Shown here: piece after piece, positions 1 through 8,687 of the stretch
Position numbering within the stretch: the stretch's first letter is position 1
Layout of the letters: each line of letters opens with the position of its first letter
Assembly: GCA_938005545.1 (NCBI GenBank)
Contig: CALKXV010000045.1
Span: forward strand, 1-64,000
Reading direction: 5' to 3'
Origin: an uncultured Paracoccaceae bacterium
GTDB lineage: Bacteria; Pseudomonadota; Alphaproteobacteria; Rhodobacterales; Rhodobacteraceae
DNA: 64,000 nt
The notes under the pieces: model-generated
Seen by the model: only the letters and a program-made list of their open reading frames with translations
The model's database searches: none
What the model was told of the DNA's origin: nothing
Program-made: the position numbers and the translations under genes

Positions 1-1
1 G

Positions 2-682
2 TCTGGTCCGCGAAACTTGTCCACTGCGATGATGTACGCGTTCGGAAATCGCGCAGATTTTGCTGTTTGGGACGAACCGTTTTATGCGCCGTATCTTGCT
101 GCGACTGGCGCAGACCACCCGATGCGCACAGAGATTATTGCGGCGCATGAAACTGATCCAATGAAGGTTGCGCAGCGCTGTTTAGACACTATTCCAGCCC
201 AAAAGCCACATTTCTATATGAAGCACATGCCACATCATATGATTGAAGGCTTTCCTTTGATCTGGGCAAAGGACTGTATCAATGTGCATCTGATCCGCCA
301 CCCAGCACGCGTTATCGCAAGCTATGGCGTGAAGCGGGAGGGAATGACGTTTGAGGATATCGGCTACGTTCAACAGGCAGCGCTTTATGATCAGTTCGGA
401 GGAATTGTCATCGATAGTTCCGACATTCGCGCAGCGCCGGAAGAGATGCTGAAAAAACTATGTGCTGCAATCGATCTGCCGTTTGATCCTGAGATGTTGC
501 AATGGAAAGCGGGACCGCGTGCTGCCGATGGCGCATGGGCCCCGCACTGGTACAATGCGGTTCATCAAAGCACGGGTTTTGCGGGGGCAGAGGGGCCTTT
601 GCCTGAATTGGACGATGCCCAAGAAAAAATGCGGCACCTTGCGATGCCGCATTATGAAAAACTAGCGAAGCATAAGATCTAG
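2..682 (+). CDS. Sulfotransferase-family protein, 5' end cut by window edge
   Basis: Only the C-terminal about 226 residues are present; the frame is open to the first base, so the true start lies upstream. The first visible residues, [11 protein letters not shown], match the 5'-phosphosulfate-binding loop of a branch of PAPS-dependent sulfotransferases, and [13 protein letters not shown] resembles their 3'-phosphate-binding motif. Such enzymes move sulfate from PAPS to an alcohol or sugar hydroxyl; the acceptor here is unknown. Family members are also often annotated only as P-loop hypothetical proteins. A TTG at 17 is internal to the P-loop and is not a credible start. The stop overlaps the end of convergent argG by 4 bp. 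Confidence 0.75.
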   Translation, partial: SGPRNLSTAMMYAFGNRADFAVWDEPFYAPYLAATGADHPMRTEIIAAHETDPMKVAQRCLDTIPAQKPHFYMKHMPHHMIEGFPLIWAKDCINVHLIRHPARVIASYGVKREGMTFEDIGYVQQAALYDQFGGIVIDSSDIRAAPEEMLKKLCAAIDLPFDPEMLQWKAGPRAADGAWAPHWYNAVHQSTGFAGAEGPLPELDDAQEKMRHLAMPHYEKLAKHKI

Positions 683-1893
683 CTGCGACGATTCCGTGCT
701 GCCAACAACTTCAACCGCAGTGCGTTCAACTGAATAAAGCCCTGCGCGTCCTTCTGGTCATATGCGCCCATGTCTTCTTCGAACGTCACATGTGCCTCGG
801 AATAAAGCGATTTGTCTGACCAACGGGCGACCGTGCTTGCGGACCCCTTGTAAAGCTTCACGCGGACTGTGCCGGACACATGTTCCTGGCTTTTGTCGAT
901 CAGCGCTTGCAACATTTCGCGTTCCGGCGAGAACCAGAAGCCGTTGTAGATCAGTTCAGCATAACGCGGCATGATCGAATCTTTCAGGTGACCCGCGCCT
1001 GAATCCAGTGTGATTTGTTCGATGCCGCGGTGAGCTTCCAACAGTATTGTACCGCCGGGCGTTTCATAAACGCCTCGGGATTTCATGCCGACAAAGCGGT
1101 TTTCGACCAGATCCAGCAAGCCGATCCCGTGTTTTCCGCCAAGTTCATTGAGCTTTGTCAGGATCGTGGCGGGCGACATGGGCGTGCCGTTGATGGCGGT
1201 GGCGTCGCCTTTTTCAAAGGAAACTTCGATGAATTCCGGTGTATCCCGGGCCTGTTCGACGGGCACGACGCGTTGGGCGACATAGTCGGGCGCTTCGACT
1301 GCCGGGTCTTCCAGTATTTTGCCTTCGGAGGAGGTGTGCAATAGATTGGCGTCGACCGAAAATGGCGCTTCGCCACGTTTGTCTTTTGCGATTGGGATTT
1401 GGTGTTTTTCGGCAAACTCGATCAGTTTGGTCCGTGAAGACAGATCCCACATCCGCCAAGGGGCAATGACTTTGATGTCGGGGTTAAGGGCATAGGCGGC
1501 CAGTTCGAAACGAACCTGGTCATTGCCTTTTCCCGTGGCCCCGTGGCTGACGGCGTCGGCACCGGTTTCGGCGGCGATTTCGACGAGACGCTTGGAAATT
1601 AGAGGGCGCGCGATCGAAGTGCCGAGAAGGTAAAGGCCTTCGTAAAGTGCGTTGGCGCGGAACATGGGGAAGACGAAGTCGCGGGTGAATTCTTCGCGCA
1701 GGTCTTCGACGAAAATGTCGGATGCGCCCATCATTTCGGCCTTTTTGCGGGCCGGTTCCAGTTCTTCGCCTTGACCAAGATCAGCGGTGAAAGTGACGAC
1801 GTCGCAGCCGTATTCTGTCTGTAGCCATTTTAGAATGATGGATGTATCGAGGCCACCCGAATAGGCGAGTACGACTTTTTTCGGTGCGGACAT
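679..1893 (-). CDS. argG: Argininosuccinate synthase
   Basis: Joins citrulline and aspartate with ATP to give argininosuccinate, the penultimate step of arginine synthesis in the cytosol. At 404 residues it has the usual bacterial length. The N-terminal SGGLDTS is the ATP-pyrophosphatase P-loop, followed by the family segments [10 protein letters not shown] and [10 protein letters not shown]. The ATG at 1893 is preceded by a purine-rich GGGGGAA at good spacing. It stands alone, convergent with the sulfotransferase. A second arginine gene, argJ, lies about 27 kb away, so the pathway is dispersed. Confidence 0.97.
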   Translation of the reverse strand: MSAPKKVVLAYSGGLDTSIILKWLQTEYGCDVVTFTADLGQGEELEPARKKAEMMGASDIFVEDLREEFTRDFVFPMFRANALYEGLYLLGTSIARPLISKRLVEIAAETGADAVSHGATGKGNDQVRFELAAYALNPDIKVIAPWRMWDLSSRTKLIEFAEKHQIPIAKDKRGEAPFSVDANLLHTSSEGKILEDPAVEAPDYVAQRVVPVEQARDTPEFIEVSFEKGDATAINGTPMSPATILTKLNELGGKHGIGLLDLVENRFVGMKSRGVYETPGGTILLEAHRGIEQITLDSGAGHLKDSIMPRYAELIYNGFWFSPEREMLQALIDKSQEHVSGTVRVKLYKGSASTVARWSDKSLYSEAHVTFEEDMGAYDQKDAQGFIQLNALRLKLLAARNRRS

Positions 1894-1943
1894 GACGGTT
1901 CCCCCGGAACAATAGATATCCGGGCGCGTTTAAGGTGTTTTTA

Positions 1944-2285
1944 TTAAGTTAACAAGCGGCTCTGCGGTCGGTTTGTTCCAGGTTTGAGGAGGGCCTTTTT
2001 CGCGTCCGAAAAGGCCGAGCGGATCGCACCAATGTTTGGCGGTGCTGACGGATCAGATTTCAGACGGACTTCTTCGGTTTTGCAAAGTTCGGACACCGCA
2101 TCAAGACCGATGTTCAGCGCGCTTCCTTTTAGAAAGTGTAGCTGTGCCAGAAATTCGTTTTGCGAAGAGGCATCGAGGATATCGAGAACTTCCTCCACCT
2201 CTTCACAGAACAGTTCGATCACTTCGAAAAGGTCATCTTCGCCGACCTCGTCCTTTAATTCTTGAATGCGCGCTGTGTTGATCAT
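1944..2285 (-). CDS. Hpt (histidine phosphotransfer) domain protein
   Basis: A 113-residue single-domain phosphotransfer protein. The motif LHFLKGSALNIG carries the expected phospho-accepting His at residue 50, and the flanking sequence is helical and acidic as in Hpt four-helix bundles. Such proteins shuttle phosphoryl groups between hybrid kinases and response regulators. It is divergent from a receiver-PP2C protein whose start is 103 bp away, which suggests the two form one relay, comparable in layout to HptB and HsbR of Pseudomonas (inference). It is too short to be ChpT, the two-domain alphaproteobacterial phosphotransferase. No kinase is encoded nearby. Confidence 0.85.
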   Translation of the reverse strand: MINTARIQELKDEVGEDDLFEVIELFCEEVEEVLDILDASSQNEFLAQLHFLKGSALNIGLDAVSELCKTEEVRLKSDPSAPPNIGAIRSAFSDAKKALLKPGTNRPQSRLLT

Positions 2286-2388
2286 GATGTCCTCGTGTGG
2301 CGCTGTTTGGATAGTTGACTTGGGTTAACGTTCGATTTCACCCGTCGATGTTCATGGGGAATTAAGGCAGATCGGTAAGAACGAACAT

Positions 2389-3639
2389 ATGAAGACCGAT
2401 GTCAGCCAGATATTTGATGATGCAGCGATGGTTGTGCGGCCGGTGCTGGTTGTTGATGACAGTAAAGCCCAGCGCCGATTGCTAGCGCGTACATTGTCGA
2501 AGTGGGGTTACGAAACGATTGAAGCTGAAAGCGGCGAGGCGGCGCTTGCGGTTACGGCGACGACACAGATCGATATTGTCGTAAGTGATTGGATGATGCC
2601 GGGGATGAGCGGTGTTGAGTTTTGCCGTGCCTTTCGTGAGCAATGCGGTGATCGTCCTGCGTATTTCATTTTGCTGACGGCACAGACAGAACGCGAGGTT
2701 TTGGCTGAGGGGCTTGAGAGCGGTGCGGATGATTTTCTGTCAAAACCATTTAACTCTGTCGAGCTTCGCGCCCGTCTTCGTGCTGGCGCGCGCGTGGTGA
2801 ATGTTCAGCTGGCTTTGGCCGGAAAGAACGAAGCGTTGAGTTCGGCTTTGAGCGATCTTTCTGATGCATATTCTGCGATTGAACGTGATCTGAATGGTGC
2901 GCGAAAGTTTCAGGAAGGGCTGGTGCCGGATCGATTTTTGGAAGCGGGCTCTTTCGAAGTGTCGATGTTGTTTCAGCCAAGCGGCCATGTTGGTGGTGAT
3001 CTTGTTGGATATTTTTGGGTCAGTGACAGCGAATTGGCGATCTATTCTGTGGATGTGTCGGGCCACGGTGTTGCTTCGGCGTTGATGACAGCACGGGTCG
3101 CGAGTTTTTTGAGCGATGCAACGCCGGACCGAAATATTGCCTTTGATCGGGACGGTGACAGTCACAACCTCGTGAATCTTGAAAAAGTCTGTGGCCGGTT
3201 AAACGAAGTGCTTCAGGCTGACGTTGATTCTGATCAGTATCTGACAATGTCCTTTGCGGTTATCGATACGAATTCCGGGCATGTCGAGGTTTGCCATGCC
3301 GGACATCCCAGTCCCGTTGTTCAGCGTGCAGATGGATCCGTTGAGTTTACGGAACTATTCAGCACGCCCATTGGGCTGATCGACGATGGTGAATATGCTC
3401 GGGTTTCGTTTGATCTGGCCAAGGGTGACCGGCTTATGTTGTATTCGGATGGGATAACCGAATGCCCGGATCCGAACGACGTCTTGTTAGATGACGATGG
3501 TTTGGAAAAGATCATGGCACGTCAGAACAACATTCGTGGCTTGGAATTTGTCGATGCAACCGTTGCCGCGCTGAAAGAATTCCATGGAGCAAATGAGTTT
3601 CCGGATGATCTCTCCGCTGTCTTGATCGAACGGGTCTGA
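2389..3639 (+). CDS. Response regulator fused to a PP2C/SpoIIE-type serine phosphatase
   Basis: 416 residues. An N-terminal receiver domain (about 17-135) has the acidic pair D23-D24, phospho-acceptor D67 in SDWMMPGMSG, switch T97 and K119. After a helical linker (about 140-185) comes an RsbU/SpoIIE-type PP2C domain with the metal-binding motifs GGDLVG (202-207) and DVSGHG (222-227) and a later YSDGITE. Proteins of this design dephosphorylate an anti-sigma-factor antagonist when the receiver is phosphorylated, feeding a partner-switching pathway. No anti-sigma or STAS gene is visible here, so the target is unknown. The divergent Hpt gene is a plausible phosphodonor. Confidence 0.9.
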   Translation: MKTDVSQIFDDAAMVVRPVLVVDDSKAQRRLLARTLSKWGYETIEAESGEAALAVTATTQIDIVVSDWMMPGMSGVEFCRAFREQCGDRPAYFILLTAQTEREVLAEGLESGADDFLSKPFNSVELRARLRAGARVVNVQLALAGKNEALSSALSDLSDAYSAIERDLNGARKFQEGLVPDRFLEAGSFEVSMLFQPSGHVGGDLVGYFWVSDSELAIYSVDVSGHGVASALMTARVASFLSDATPDRNIAFDRDGDSHNLVNLEKVCGRLNEVLQADVDSDQYLTMSFAVIDTNSGHVEVCHAGHPSPVVQRADGSVEFTELFSTPIGLIDDGEYARVSFDLAKGDRLMLYSDGITECPDPNDVLLDDDGLEKIMARQNNIRGLEFVDATVAALKEFHGANEFPDDLSAVLIERV

Positions 3640-3953
3640 CAGATCGCACTCCATTTTAGAGTGAAAGGCAAAGAACACCGAAGCCTTACGGCGTGCCATC
3701 CAGAATTACCGTTTATTTGGAACGAAACGCTGGCACCACAATGTTCATCAAGATAGGTGCTGCCCCGCCACTAAAGATCAGTCTTTGGTTAGGTAAAATG
3801 CTTTGGCAATGTTTGCTCCACTTGCGCCAAAAGCGCATGAGTGCTTTGGCAAACCGGATTGCCAAAAGGTCAGATCAAAATATCGCTCTTTCGTCTCGCC
3901 ATTGCGCTTAGGCGTGAGATACTTATTTAGGGCCTGACTGTCAGGGACATCTC
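3640..3953. other. Intergenic stretch with TTTGGCAA repeats upstream of hslO
   Basis: 314 bp without a recognisable gene. An open frame of 72 codons at 3693-3911 has no family character and no convincing ribosome site, so I do not call it. The sequence holds a perfect inverted repeat, TTTGGCAA at 3845-3852 and TTGCCAAA at 3859-3866 with a 6-nt spacer, and another copy of the half-site at 3802-3809. A short hairpin, TGCGC-CAAAA-GCGCA, lies between them. This looks like a possible operator array for hslO, but no promoter hexamers stand out. Confidence 0.4.
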
Positions 3954-4937
3954 ATGAATATTGGATCCAAAATCGCCTGGGACGACACTGTCCTGCCATT
4001 TCAGCTTGATCGAACGTCGACGCGTGGCCGGGTCGCGCGCTTGGACGGTGTTTTACAGAATGTTTTGGCACAGCACGATTATCCACCGGTCATCGAAGCT
4101 TTGGTGGCCGAGGCAACTTTGCTGACAGCCTTGATTGGGCAAACCATCAAACTACGCTGGAAGCTATCATTGCAAATTCGTGGAGACGGTCCTGCGCGCC
4201 TTATCGCGACTGATTACTATGGTCCAACTAAGGATGGCGCGCCGGCCCGGATACGCGCTTATGCGAGTTATGACAAAGAGCGAATTGATCTGAATGCGGC
4301 TTCGTTTGACCAGGTTGGGTCTGGGTACTTTGCTATTTTGATTGATCAGGGCGAAGGGACTGTGCCTTATCAGGGGATCACACCGCTGGCGGGTGGATCG
4401 CTTGCGGCAAGTGCGCAGACTTACTTTGCACAATCCGAGCAATTACCGACACGGTTTGCGCTTAGTTTTGGGCAATCGCAAAACCCGGGGGAAGACATGC
4501 ATTGGCGCGCGGGCGGAGTGATGTTGCAGCAAATGCCCGAAGCCTCGATAGAAGCCCAAGGTGGTGGAAGTGGCGAAGGCGGATTGCTGGTGGCTGACGA
4601 TATTCTGGATGGCGATGCGGCCGAAGACTGGAACCACGTTAACATCCTTTTGGACAGCGCCGAAGAGATCGAATTGATCGGTCCAAGTGTACAGCCGACC
4701 GAGCTTTTGACCCGCCTCTTTCACCAAGATGGGCCGCGTGTCTTTGATGCGCAGCCAGTGGAATTTGGCTGTACCTGTTCGCCAGACAAAGTGCGCCAGT
4801 CGCTTTCGATATATTCTGCGCGAGACATCGGGCACATGACGACCGATGCGGGGATTGTGACAGCCGATTGCCAGTTTTGCGGAGCGCATTATGAATTTGA
4901 TCCCAAAACTTTGGGCAAAGAGGCCGCGGATGAGTGA
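3954..4937 (+). CDS. hslO: Redox-regulated holdase chaperone Hsp33
   Basis: 327 residues, the size usual for alphaproteobacterial Hsp33. This cytosolic chaperone is inactive when reduced and holds unfolding proteins under oxidative stress. The four zinc-binding redox cysteines are all present at the C-terminus: CTC (C273 and C275) and CQFC (C306 and C309). The substrate-binding N-domain includes an RGDGPARL segment and GGSLAASAQTYF. AGGGACA lies about 7 nt before the ATG. The gene overlaps the following Nudix hydrolase, and the CCA-adding enzyme overlaps that in turn, so the three probably form one transcript. Confidence 0.95.
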   Translation: MNIGSKIAWDDTVLPFQLDRTSTRGRVARLDGVLQNVLAQHDYPPVIEALVAEATLLTALIGQTIKLRWKLSLQIRGDGPARLIATDYYGPTKDGAPARIRAYASYDKERIDLNAASFDQVGSGYFAILIDQGEGTVPYQGITPLAGGSLAASAQTYFAQSEQLPTRFALSFGQSQNPGEDMHWRAGGVMLQQMPEASIEAQGGGSGEGGLLVADDILDGDAAEDWNHVNILLDSAEEIELIGPSVQPTELLTRLFHQDGPRVFDAQPVEFGCTCSPDKVRQSLSIYSARDIGHMTTDAGIVTADCQFCGAHYEFDPKTLGKEAADE

Positions 4938-5535
4938 CCTTGCCGACAGGTTGCACGCAAGTCTGGATGCGACCGGCCCGGCGTCGTCTGACTATGATCT
5001 GAACAAAGACGTGGTTTTGCCCGTGCGCCGCGCACTTCGAGAGGCGGCAGTATTGATTCCGATCGTCGAACGGGATCACGGGGCTTTTGTGATTCTAACC
5101 AAGCGATCGTCGGCCTTGAAACACCATCCCGGTCAGATTGCATTTCCGGGCGGCAAGGTCGATGATTCAGACATAGATGCCAGATCGACAGCTTTACGCG
5201 AAGCCTGGGAAGAAATCGGACTTGCACGCGATGCGGTTACGCCATTGGGAATATTGCCGCCCCATGAAACTGTGACCGGGTTTCGGGTGACGCCGGTATT
5301 GGCGATGGTGTCGTCAGGTTTTTCGCCCAATCCCGAGCCCGGCGAAGTGGCCGAGGTTTTTGAAGTTCCGTTTTTGCATGTCATGAATGCAAATAACTAT
5401 CAGGTGGAATCGCGGCGGTGGCGCGGTGAGCGGCGGTATTACTTTACCGTACCCTGGGGCCCCTATTACATCTGGGGTGCGACGGCGCGGATGTTGCGTT
5501 CTTTGGCGGATCGGATGGAGCATGGCAAAGGTTAA
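4930..5535 (+). CDS. Nudix hydrolase, CoA pyrophosphatase (NudL/YeaB) type
   Basis: 201 residues from the ATG at 4930, which overlaps the hslO stop (ATGAGTGA). An in-frame start at 4891 would lie inside hslO and is less likely. The signature LTKRSSALKHHPGQIAFPGG of CoA-type Nudix proteins runs into the Nudix box ending REAWEEIG (residues 90-97). The fifth position after the box glycine is Asp rather than Glu, as is normal in this subfamily. Members cleave CoA and related nucleotides to 4'-phosphopantetheine and 3',5'-ADP. It is embedded between hslO and the CCA-type enzyme with overlapping ends, typical of translational coupling. Confidence 0.88.
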   Translation: MSDLADRLHASLDATGPASSDYDLNKDVVLPVRRALREAAVLIPIVERDHGAFVILTKRSSALKHHPGQIAFPGGKVDDSDIDARSTALREAWEEIGLARDAVTPLGILPPHETVTGFRVTPVLAMVSSGFSPNPEPGEVAEVFEVPFLHVMNANNYQVESRRWRGERRYYFTVPWGPYYIWGATARMLRSLADRMEHGKG

Positions 5536-6673
5536 GGCAGCGTGGCTGACGTCCGAAGCGACACGCTCGGTCTTTGAGTTGCTGGAAAACGCCGGACACA
5601 AGGTCTTTGCCGTGGGCGGCTGCGTGCGGAACGCCTTACTGGGCATGCCGGTGCGGGATATCGATCTTTCAACGGATGCCTTGCCTGAACGGGTTTTAAA
5701 CTTGGCTAAATCGGCTGGCTTCAAGGCTGTGCCGACGGGCATTGATCATGGGACCGTGACCGTTTTGTCGGGCGGTGTGCCTTTTGAAATTACCACTTAT
5801 CGCCGAGATGTCGAAACGGACGGGCGACGCGCGGTTGTGGCATTCTCGGATCGGATCGAAGACGACGCACGGCGGCGGGATTTCACGATGAATGCGCTGT
5901 ATGCGGATCGTTATGGAAACGTGCATGATCCATTGGGTGGATTGCCGGATTTAGCGGCGCGACGTGTCCGGTTCATTGAAGACCCGGTTCAGCGAATTCG
6001 CGAGGATTACTTGCGAAGCTTGCGGTATTTTCGATTTCACGCGTGGTACGGGAATAGGAACGAGGGTTTTGATCCTGATGCTTTGGATGCGATCGCCAGG
6101 AATGTTGAGGGCTTATCGAGCCTGTCAAAGGAGCGCGTTGGGTCTGAAGTGAAACGTCTGTTGGAAGCGCCCGAACCGATGACAGCTTTTGCTGGGATGC
6201 GGTCAACCGGAGTTCTGGGCACTGTTTTGCCGGGTGCTGACGATGGGGCTTTGGGGCCGTTGATACATAACGAACAATTGGTCGGTGCCGCACCGAACGC
6301 GATCCGGCGGTTGGCCGTTATTGGTGGAGAGAATCCTGTTGATGATTTGCGTCTTTCGAAGAAAGAAACCGAGATACTTTGGGATTTGAAAGCAGGAGCG
6401 AGTATGTCACCGGGCGAGGCCGGATATCGCCTTGGAACTGAACGGGGGAGTGATGCCGTTTTGGTTCTTGCGTCTTCGACCGGGGGTGCATTCGATCCGG
6501 CGGCATTGAACGATGTGGAGCGCGGTGCAGCGCAAGTCTTTCCACTGAAAGCTGTGGATTTGATGCCACGGCTGGAGGGAGCCGCATTGGGCGCTGCGCT
6601 AAAGCGTTTGAAGGCGAATTGGATCGCTTCGGATTTCACACTCAGCAAAGACGAGCTGATCGCGCAACTCTAG
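5522..6673 (+). CDS. CCA tRNA nucleotidyltransferase / poly(A) polymerase family
   Basis: 383 residues from the ATG at 5522. The open frame extends 45 codons further upstream but that part lies inside the Nudix gene and lacks family similarity. The motif FAVGGCVRNALLG followed by DIDLSTDA is the class II nucleotidyltransferase active site with its metal-binding DxD, and RRDFTMNAL and EDYLRSLRYFRFHAWYG are conserved neck-region motifs. The product repairs or adds the 3' CCA of tRNAs. There is no HD phosphohydrolase domain. It starts 14 bp before the end of the Nudix gene, the last gene of that operon. Poly(A) polymerase activity cannot be excluded from sequence alone. Confidence 0.9.
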   Translation: MAKVKAAWLTSEATRSVFELLENAGHKVFAVGGCVRNALLGMPVRDIDLSTDALPERVLNLAKSAGFKAVPTGIDHGTVTVLSGGVPFEITTYRRDVETDGRRAVVAFSDRIEDDARRRDFTMNALYADRYGNVHDPLGGLPDLAARRVRFIEDPVQRIREDYLRSLRYFRFHAWYGNRNEGFDPDALDAIARNVEGLSSLSKERVGSEVKRLLEAPEPMTAFAGMRSTGVLGTVLPGADDGALGPLIHNEQLVGAAPNAIRRLAVIGGENPVDDLRLSKKETEILWDLKAGASMSPGEAGYRLGTERGSDAVLVLASSTGGAFDPAALNDVERGAAQVFPLKAVDLMPRLEGAALGAALKRLKANWIASDFTLSKDELIAQL

Positions 6674-6731
6674 GGATGACAAATCCCAAAAGTTGCGTTA
6701 GACGGAAGCTGCCGAACATGGAGGGCACACG

Positions 6732-6764
6732 ATGATTTACAGGATCCACCACGCAGCCGCGTAA
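6732..6764 (+). CDS. Putative 10-residue leader peptide (MIYRIHHAAA) upstream of ABC exporters
   Basis: A short frame of ATG plus nine codons and TAA, preceded at 7-nt spacing by a strong ribosome site (GGAGGG, 6720-6725). Its last sense codon and stop form the left arm of a hairpin (6761-6768 with 6790-6797), while codons 3-5 can pair with 6772-6778; the two pairings exclude each other. This is the geometry of translation-dependent attenuation. The peptide has two adjacent His codons and ends in three Ala codons. No homologue is known to me; the call rests on the site strength and the RNA geometry. Confidence 0.45.
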   Translation: MIYRIHHAAA

Positions 6765-6800
6765 CCGGCCCGATCCTGTTTTGGACGGCCCGGTTACCCC
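6740..6800 (+). promoter_or_regulatory. Candidate attenuator: two mutually exclusive hairpins
   Basis: Hairpin A pairs CAGGATC (6740-6746) with GATCCTG (6772-6778). Hairpin B pairs GTAACCGG (6761-6768) with CCGGTTAC (6790-6797). The left arm of B lies in the loop of A and its right arm lies outside, so only one can form without a pseudoknot. A ribosome at the leader stop would mask the left arm of B, while one stalled upstream would mask the left arm of A. There is no long U-run after B, so the output could be Rho-dependent or act on translation of the ABC gene 46 nt further on. Confidence 0.45.
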
Positions 6801-6845
6801 GCCGTCTTTCATCTTGTCCTGAATTCTATCTAAGGCTTTTGCCCC

Positions 6846-8687
6846 ATGTTCCGCTTTCTAGAAAACCTTGTTGATCCTTATTGCGACTATCCAATCGTAG
6901 ATCGTCCCCCGACCAAAATTTGGCCGTTTCTGAACGATTACGCGCGACCGTTCCGCAAACTATTTGCGATGACAGCCGTAACGTCGGTTTTGGTGGCTTG
7001 TGTCGAGATTTGGTTAATTGCCTATGTTGGTCGCTTGGTCGACCTATTGGCCAATTCATCTGCGGAAACCTTTTGGCAGGACCAGGGAACCGAGATGATC
7101 TTAATCGCCTTGTTTCTGATGTTTCTACGGCCGGCTATTCAAATGATAAATGTCGGCCTCCTTAGCAATGCGATCCTGCCGAATTTTGGCACGTTGATCC
7201 GGTGGCGATCCCATAGCCATGTGTTGCGGCAATCGGTTGGATGGTTTGAAAACGATTTTGCCGGGCGGATCGCGAACCGGATTATGCAAACTCCGCCCGC
7301 TGCGGGCGAGGCGATTTTTCAAGTCTTCGATGCGATGACCTTTGCCACGGCTTATGTGATCGGGGCGCTGATCATCTTGGGTGACGCCGATCCGCGTTTG
7401 GCAATTCCATTGCTTGTTTGGTTGGTGTTTTATGGATTTCTTGTTGGGTGGACGATTAAACGTGTGGGCCCGGCGTCAAAAGCGGCGTCCGATGCGCGAT
7501 CAGCGGTGACCGGGCGGGTTGTCGACAGTTATACCAATATCCATTCGGTGAAGATGTTCGCGCATACCTCCGCGGAGCGTGAATATGCCAAAGAAGCCAT
7601 TGAGCATTCGCGCAAGACGTTTCAGACGGAAATGCGGATTTTCACGCGGATGGATGTTGGTCTGACCATCATCAACGGGTTTTTGATCGTTGCGGTTGTC
7701 GGTTGGTCGATCTGGCTGTGGTCCATCGGATCTGCAAGTATCGGGGTTGTCGCGATTGCGTCTTCGCTTGTTCTTAGGCTGAACGCGATGACCGGTTGGA
7801 TCATGTGGGCATTGACGTCGTTTTTCCGAAACCTTGGCGTTGTTGCAGAAGGGATGGAAACGATTGCCCAGCCTGTGACTTTGGTCGATGCGCCAAGTGC
7901 TAAAGTGCTTGAGCATGGGCCCGGGCGGATCGCATTTGAGGGCGTGACCCACCATTACGGGCGCAAGACTGGTGGTCTTGACGGTATTGAACTGGTTGTC
8001 GAACCCGGACAAAAGATCGGTGTGATCGGACGGTCGGGCGCAGGCAAGTCAACACTGGTGAAGCTTTTGTTGCGGTTCTATGACGTCGAAAAAGGTGTGA
8101 TCAGGATCGACGATCAGGACATTGCCAGTGTTACGCAGAACTCGTTACGCGCCCGGATTGGCATGGTTCAGCAGGACAGTGCCTTGCTGCACCGTTCGGT
8201 CAGGGACAACATTCTGTACGGTCGACCCGACGCCACCGAAGCCATGGTGATCGAAGCCGCCCGTCAGGCCGAAGCTTTGGATTTCATCGCTGATCTGGAA
8301 GATCCCGAAGGCCGCAGCGGCATGGATGCGCATGTTGGCGAGCGTGGTGTGAAACTGTCAGGGGGTCAGCGGCAACGGATCACTTTGGCCCGGGTCATTC
8401 TGAAGGACGCACCGATCCTTGTTTTGGACGAGGCCACAAGCGCCTTGGATAGCGAAGTCGAGGCGGCTATTCAGGACACGCTTTATGGCATGATGGAAGG
8501 CAAGACGGTGATTGCGATTGCGCACCGGCTGTCGACCATTGCCCGCATGGACCGGATTGTTGTGATTGACGACGGAAAAATCGTTGAGGATGGCACGCAT
8601 AATGCGCTTTTGGCGTTGGATGGGTTATATGCAAACTTCTGGAACCGGCAGTCGGGTGGGTTCATTGATACGGAGGCAGCCGAGTGA
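6846..8687 (+). CDS. ABC exporter half-transporter (TMD-NBD), first of a pair
   Basis: 613 residues in MsbA-like order: an N-terminal cytosolic stretch, a six-helix exporter domain to about residue 340, then an ATPase domain. The NBD has Walker A GRSGAGKS (about 395-402), signature LSGGQ (about 504-508), Walker B ILVLDEATSALD with the catalytic Glu, and the switch His in AIAHRLSTIA. The next gene encodes a close relative and overlaps by 4 bp (GTGA), so the two probably form a heterodimer. Substrate is unknown; lipids, peptides or drugs are typical of the family. Expression may be controlled by the leader peptide and hairpins just upstream. Confidence 0.93.
   Translation: MFRFLENLVDPYCDYPIVDRPPTKIWPFLNDYARPFRKLFAMTAVTSVLVACVEIWLIAYVGRLVDLLANSSAETFWQDQGTEMILIALFLMFLRPAIQMINVGLLSNAILPNFGTLIRWRSHSHVLRQSVGWFENDFAGRIANRIMQTPPAAGEAIFQVFDAMTFATAYVIGALIILGDADPRLAIPLLVWLVFYGFLVGWTIKRVGPASKAASDARSAVTGRVVDSYTNIHSVKMFAHTSAEREYAKEAIEHSRKTFQTEMRIFTRMDVGLTIINGFLIVAVVGWSIWLWSIGSASIGVVAIASSLVLRLNAMTGWIMWALTSFFRNLGVVAEGMETIAQPVTLVDAPSAKVLEHGPGRIAFEGVTHHYGRKTGGLDGIELVVEPGQKIGVIGRSGAGKSTLVKLLLRFYDVEKGVIRIDDQDIASVTQNSLRARIGMVQQDSALLHRSVRDNILYGRPDATEAMVIEAARQAEALDFIADLEDPEGRSGMDAHVGERGVKLSGGQRQRITLARVILKDAPILVLDEATSALDSEVEAAIQDTLYGMMEGKTVIAIAHRLSTIARMDRIVVIDDGKIVEDGTHNALLALDGLYANFWNRQSGGFIDTEAAE

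Noticed and set aside
3693-3911. A 72-codon open frame between the response regulator and hslO
   Set aside because: No ribosome site, no recognisable domain; composition is consistent with chance.
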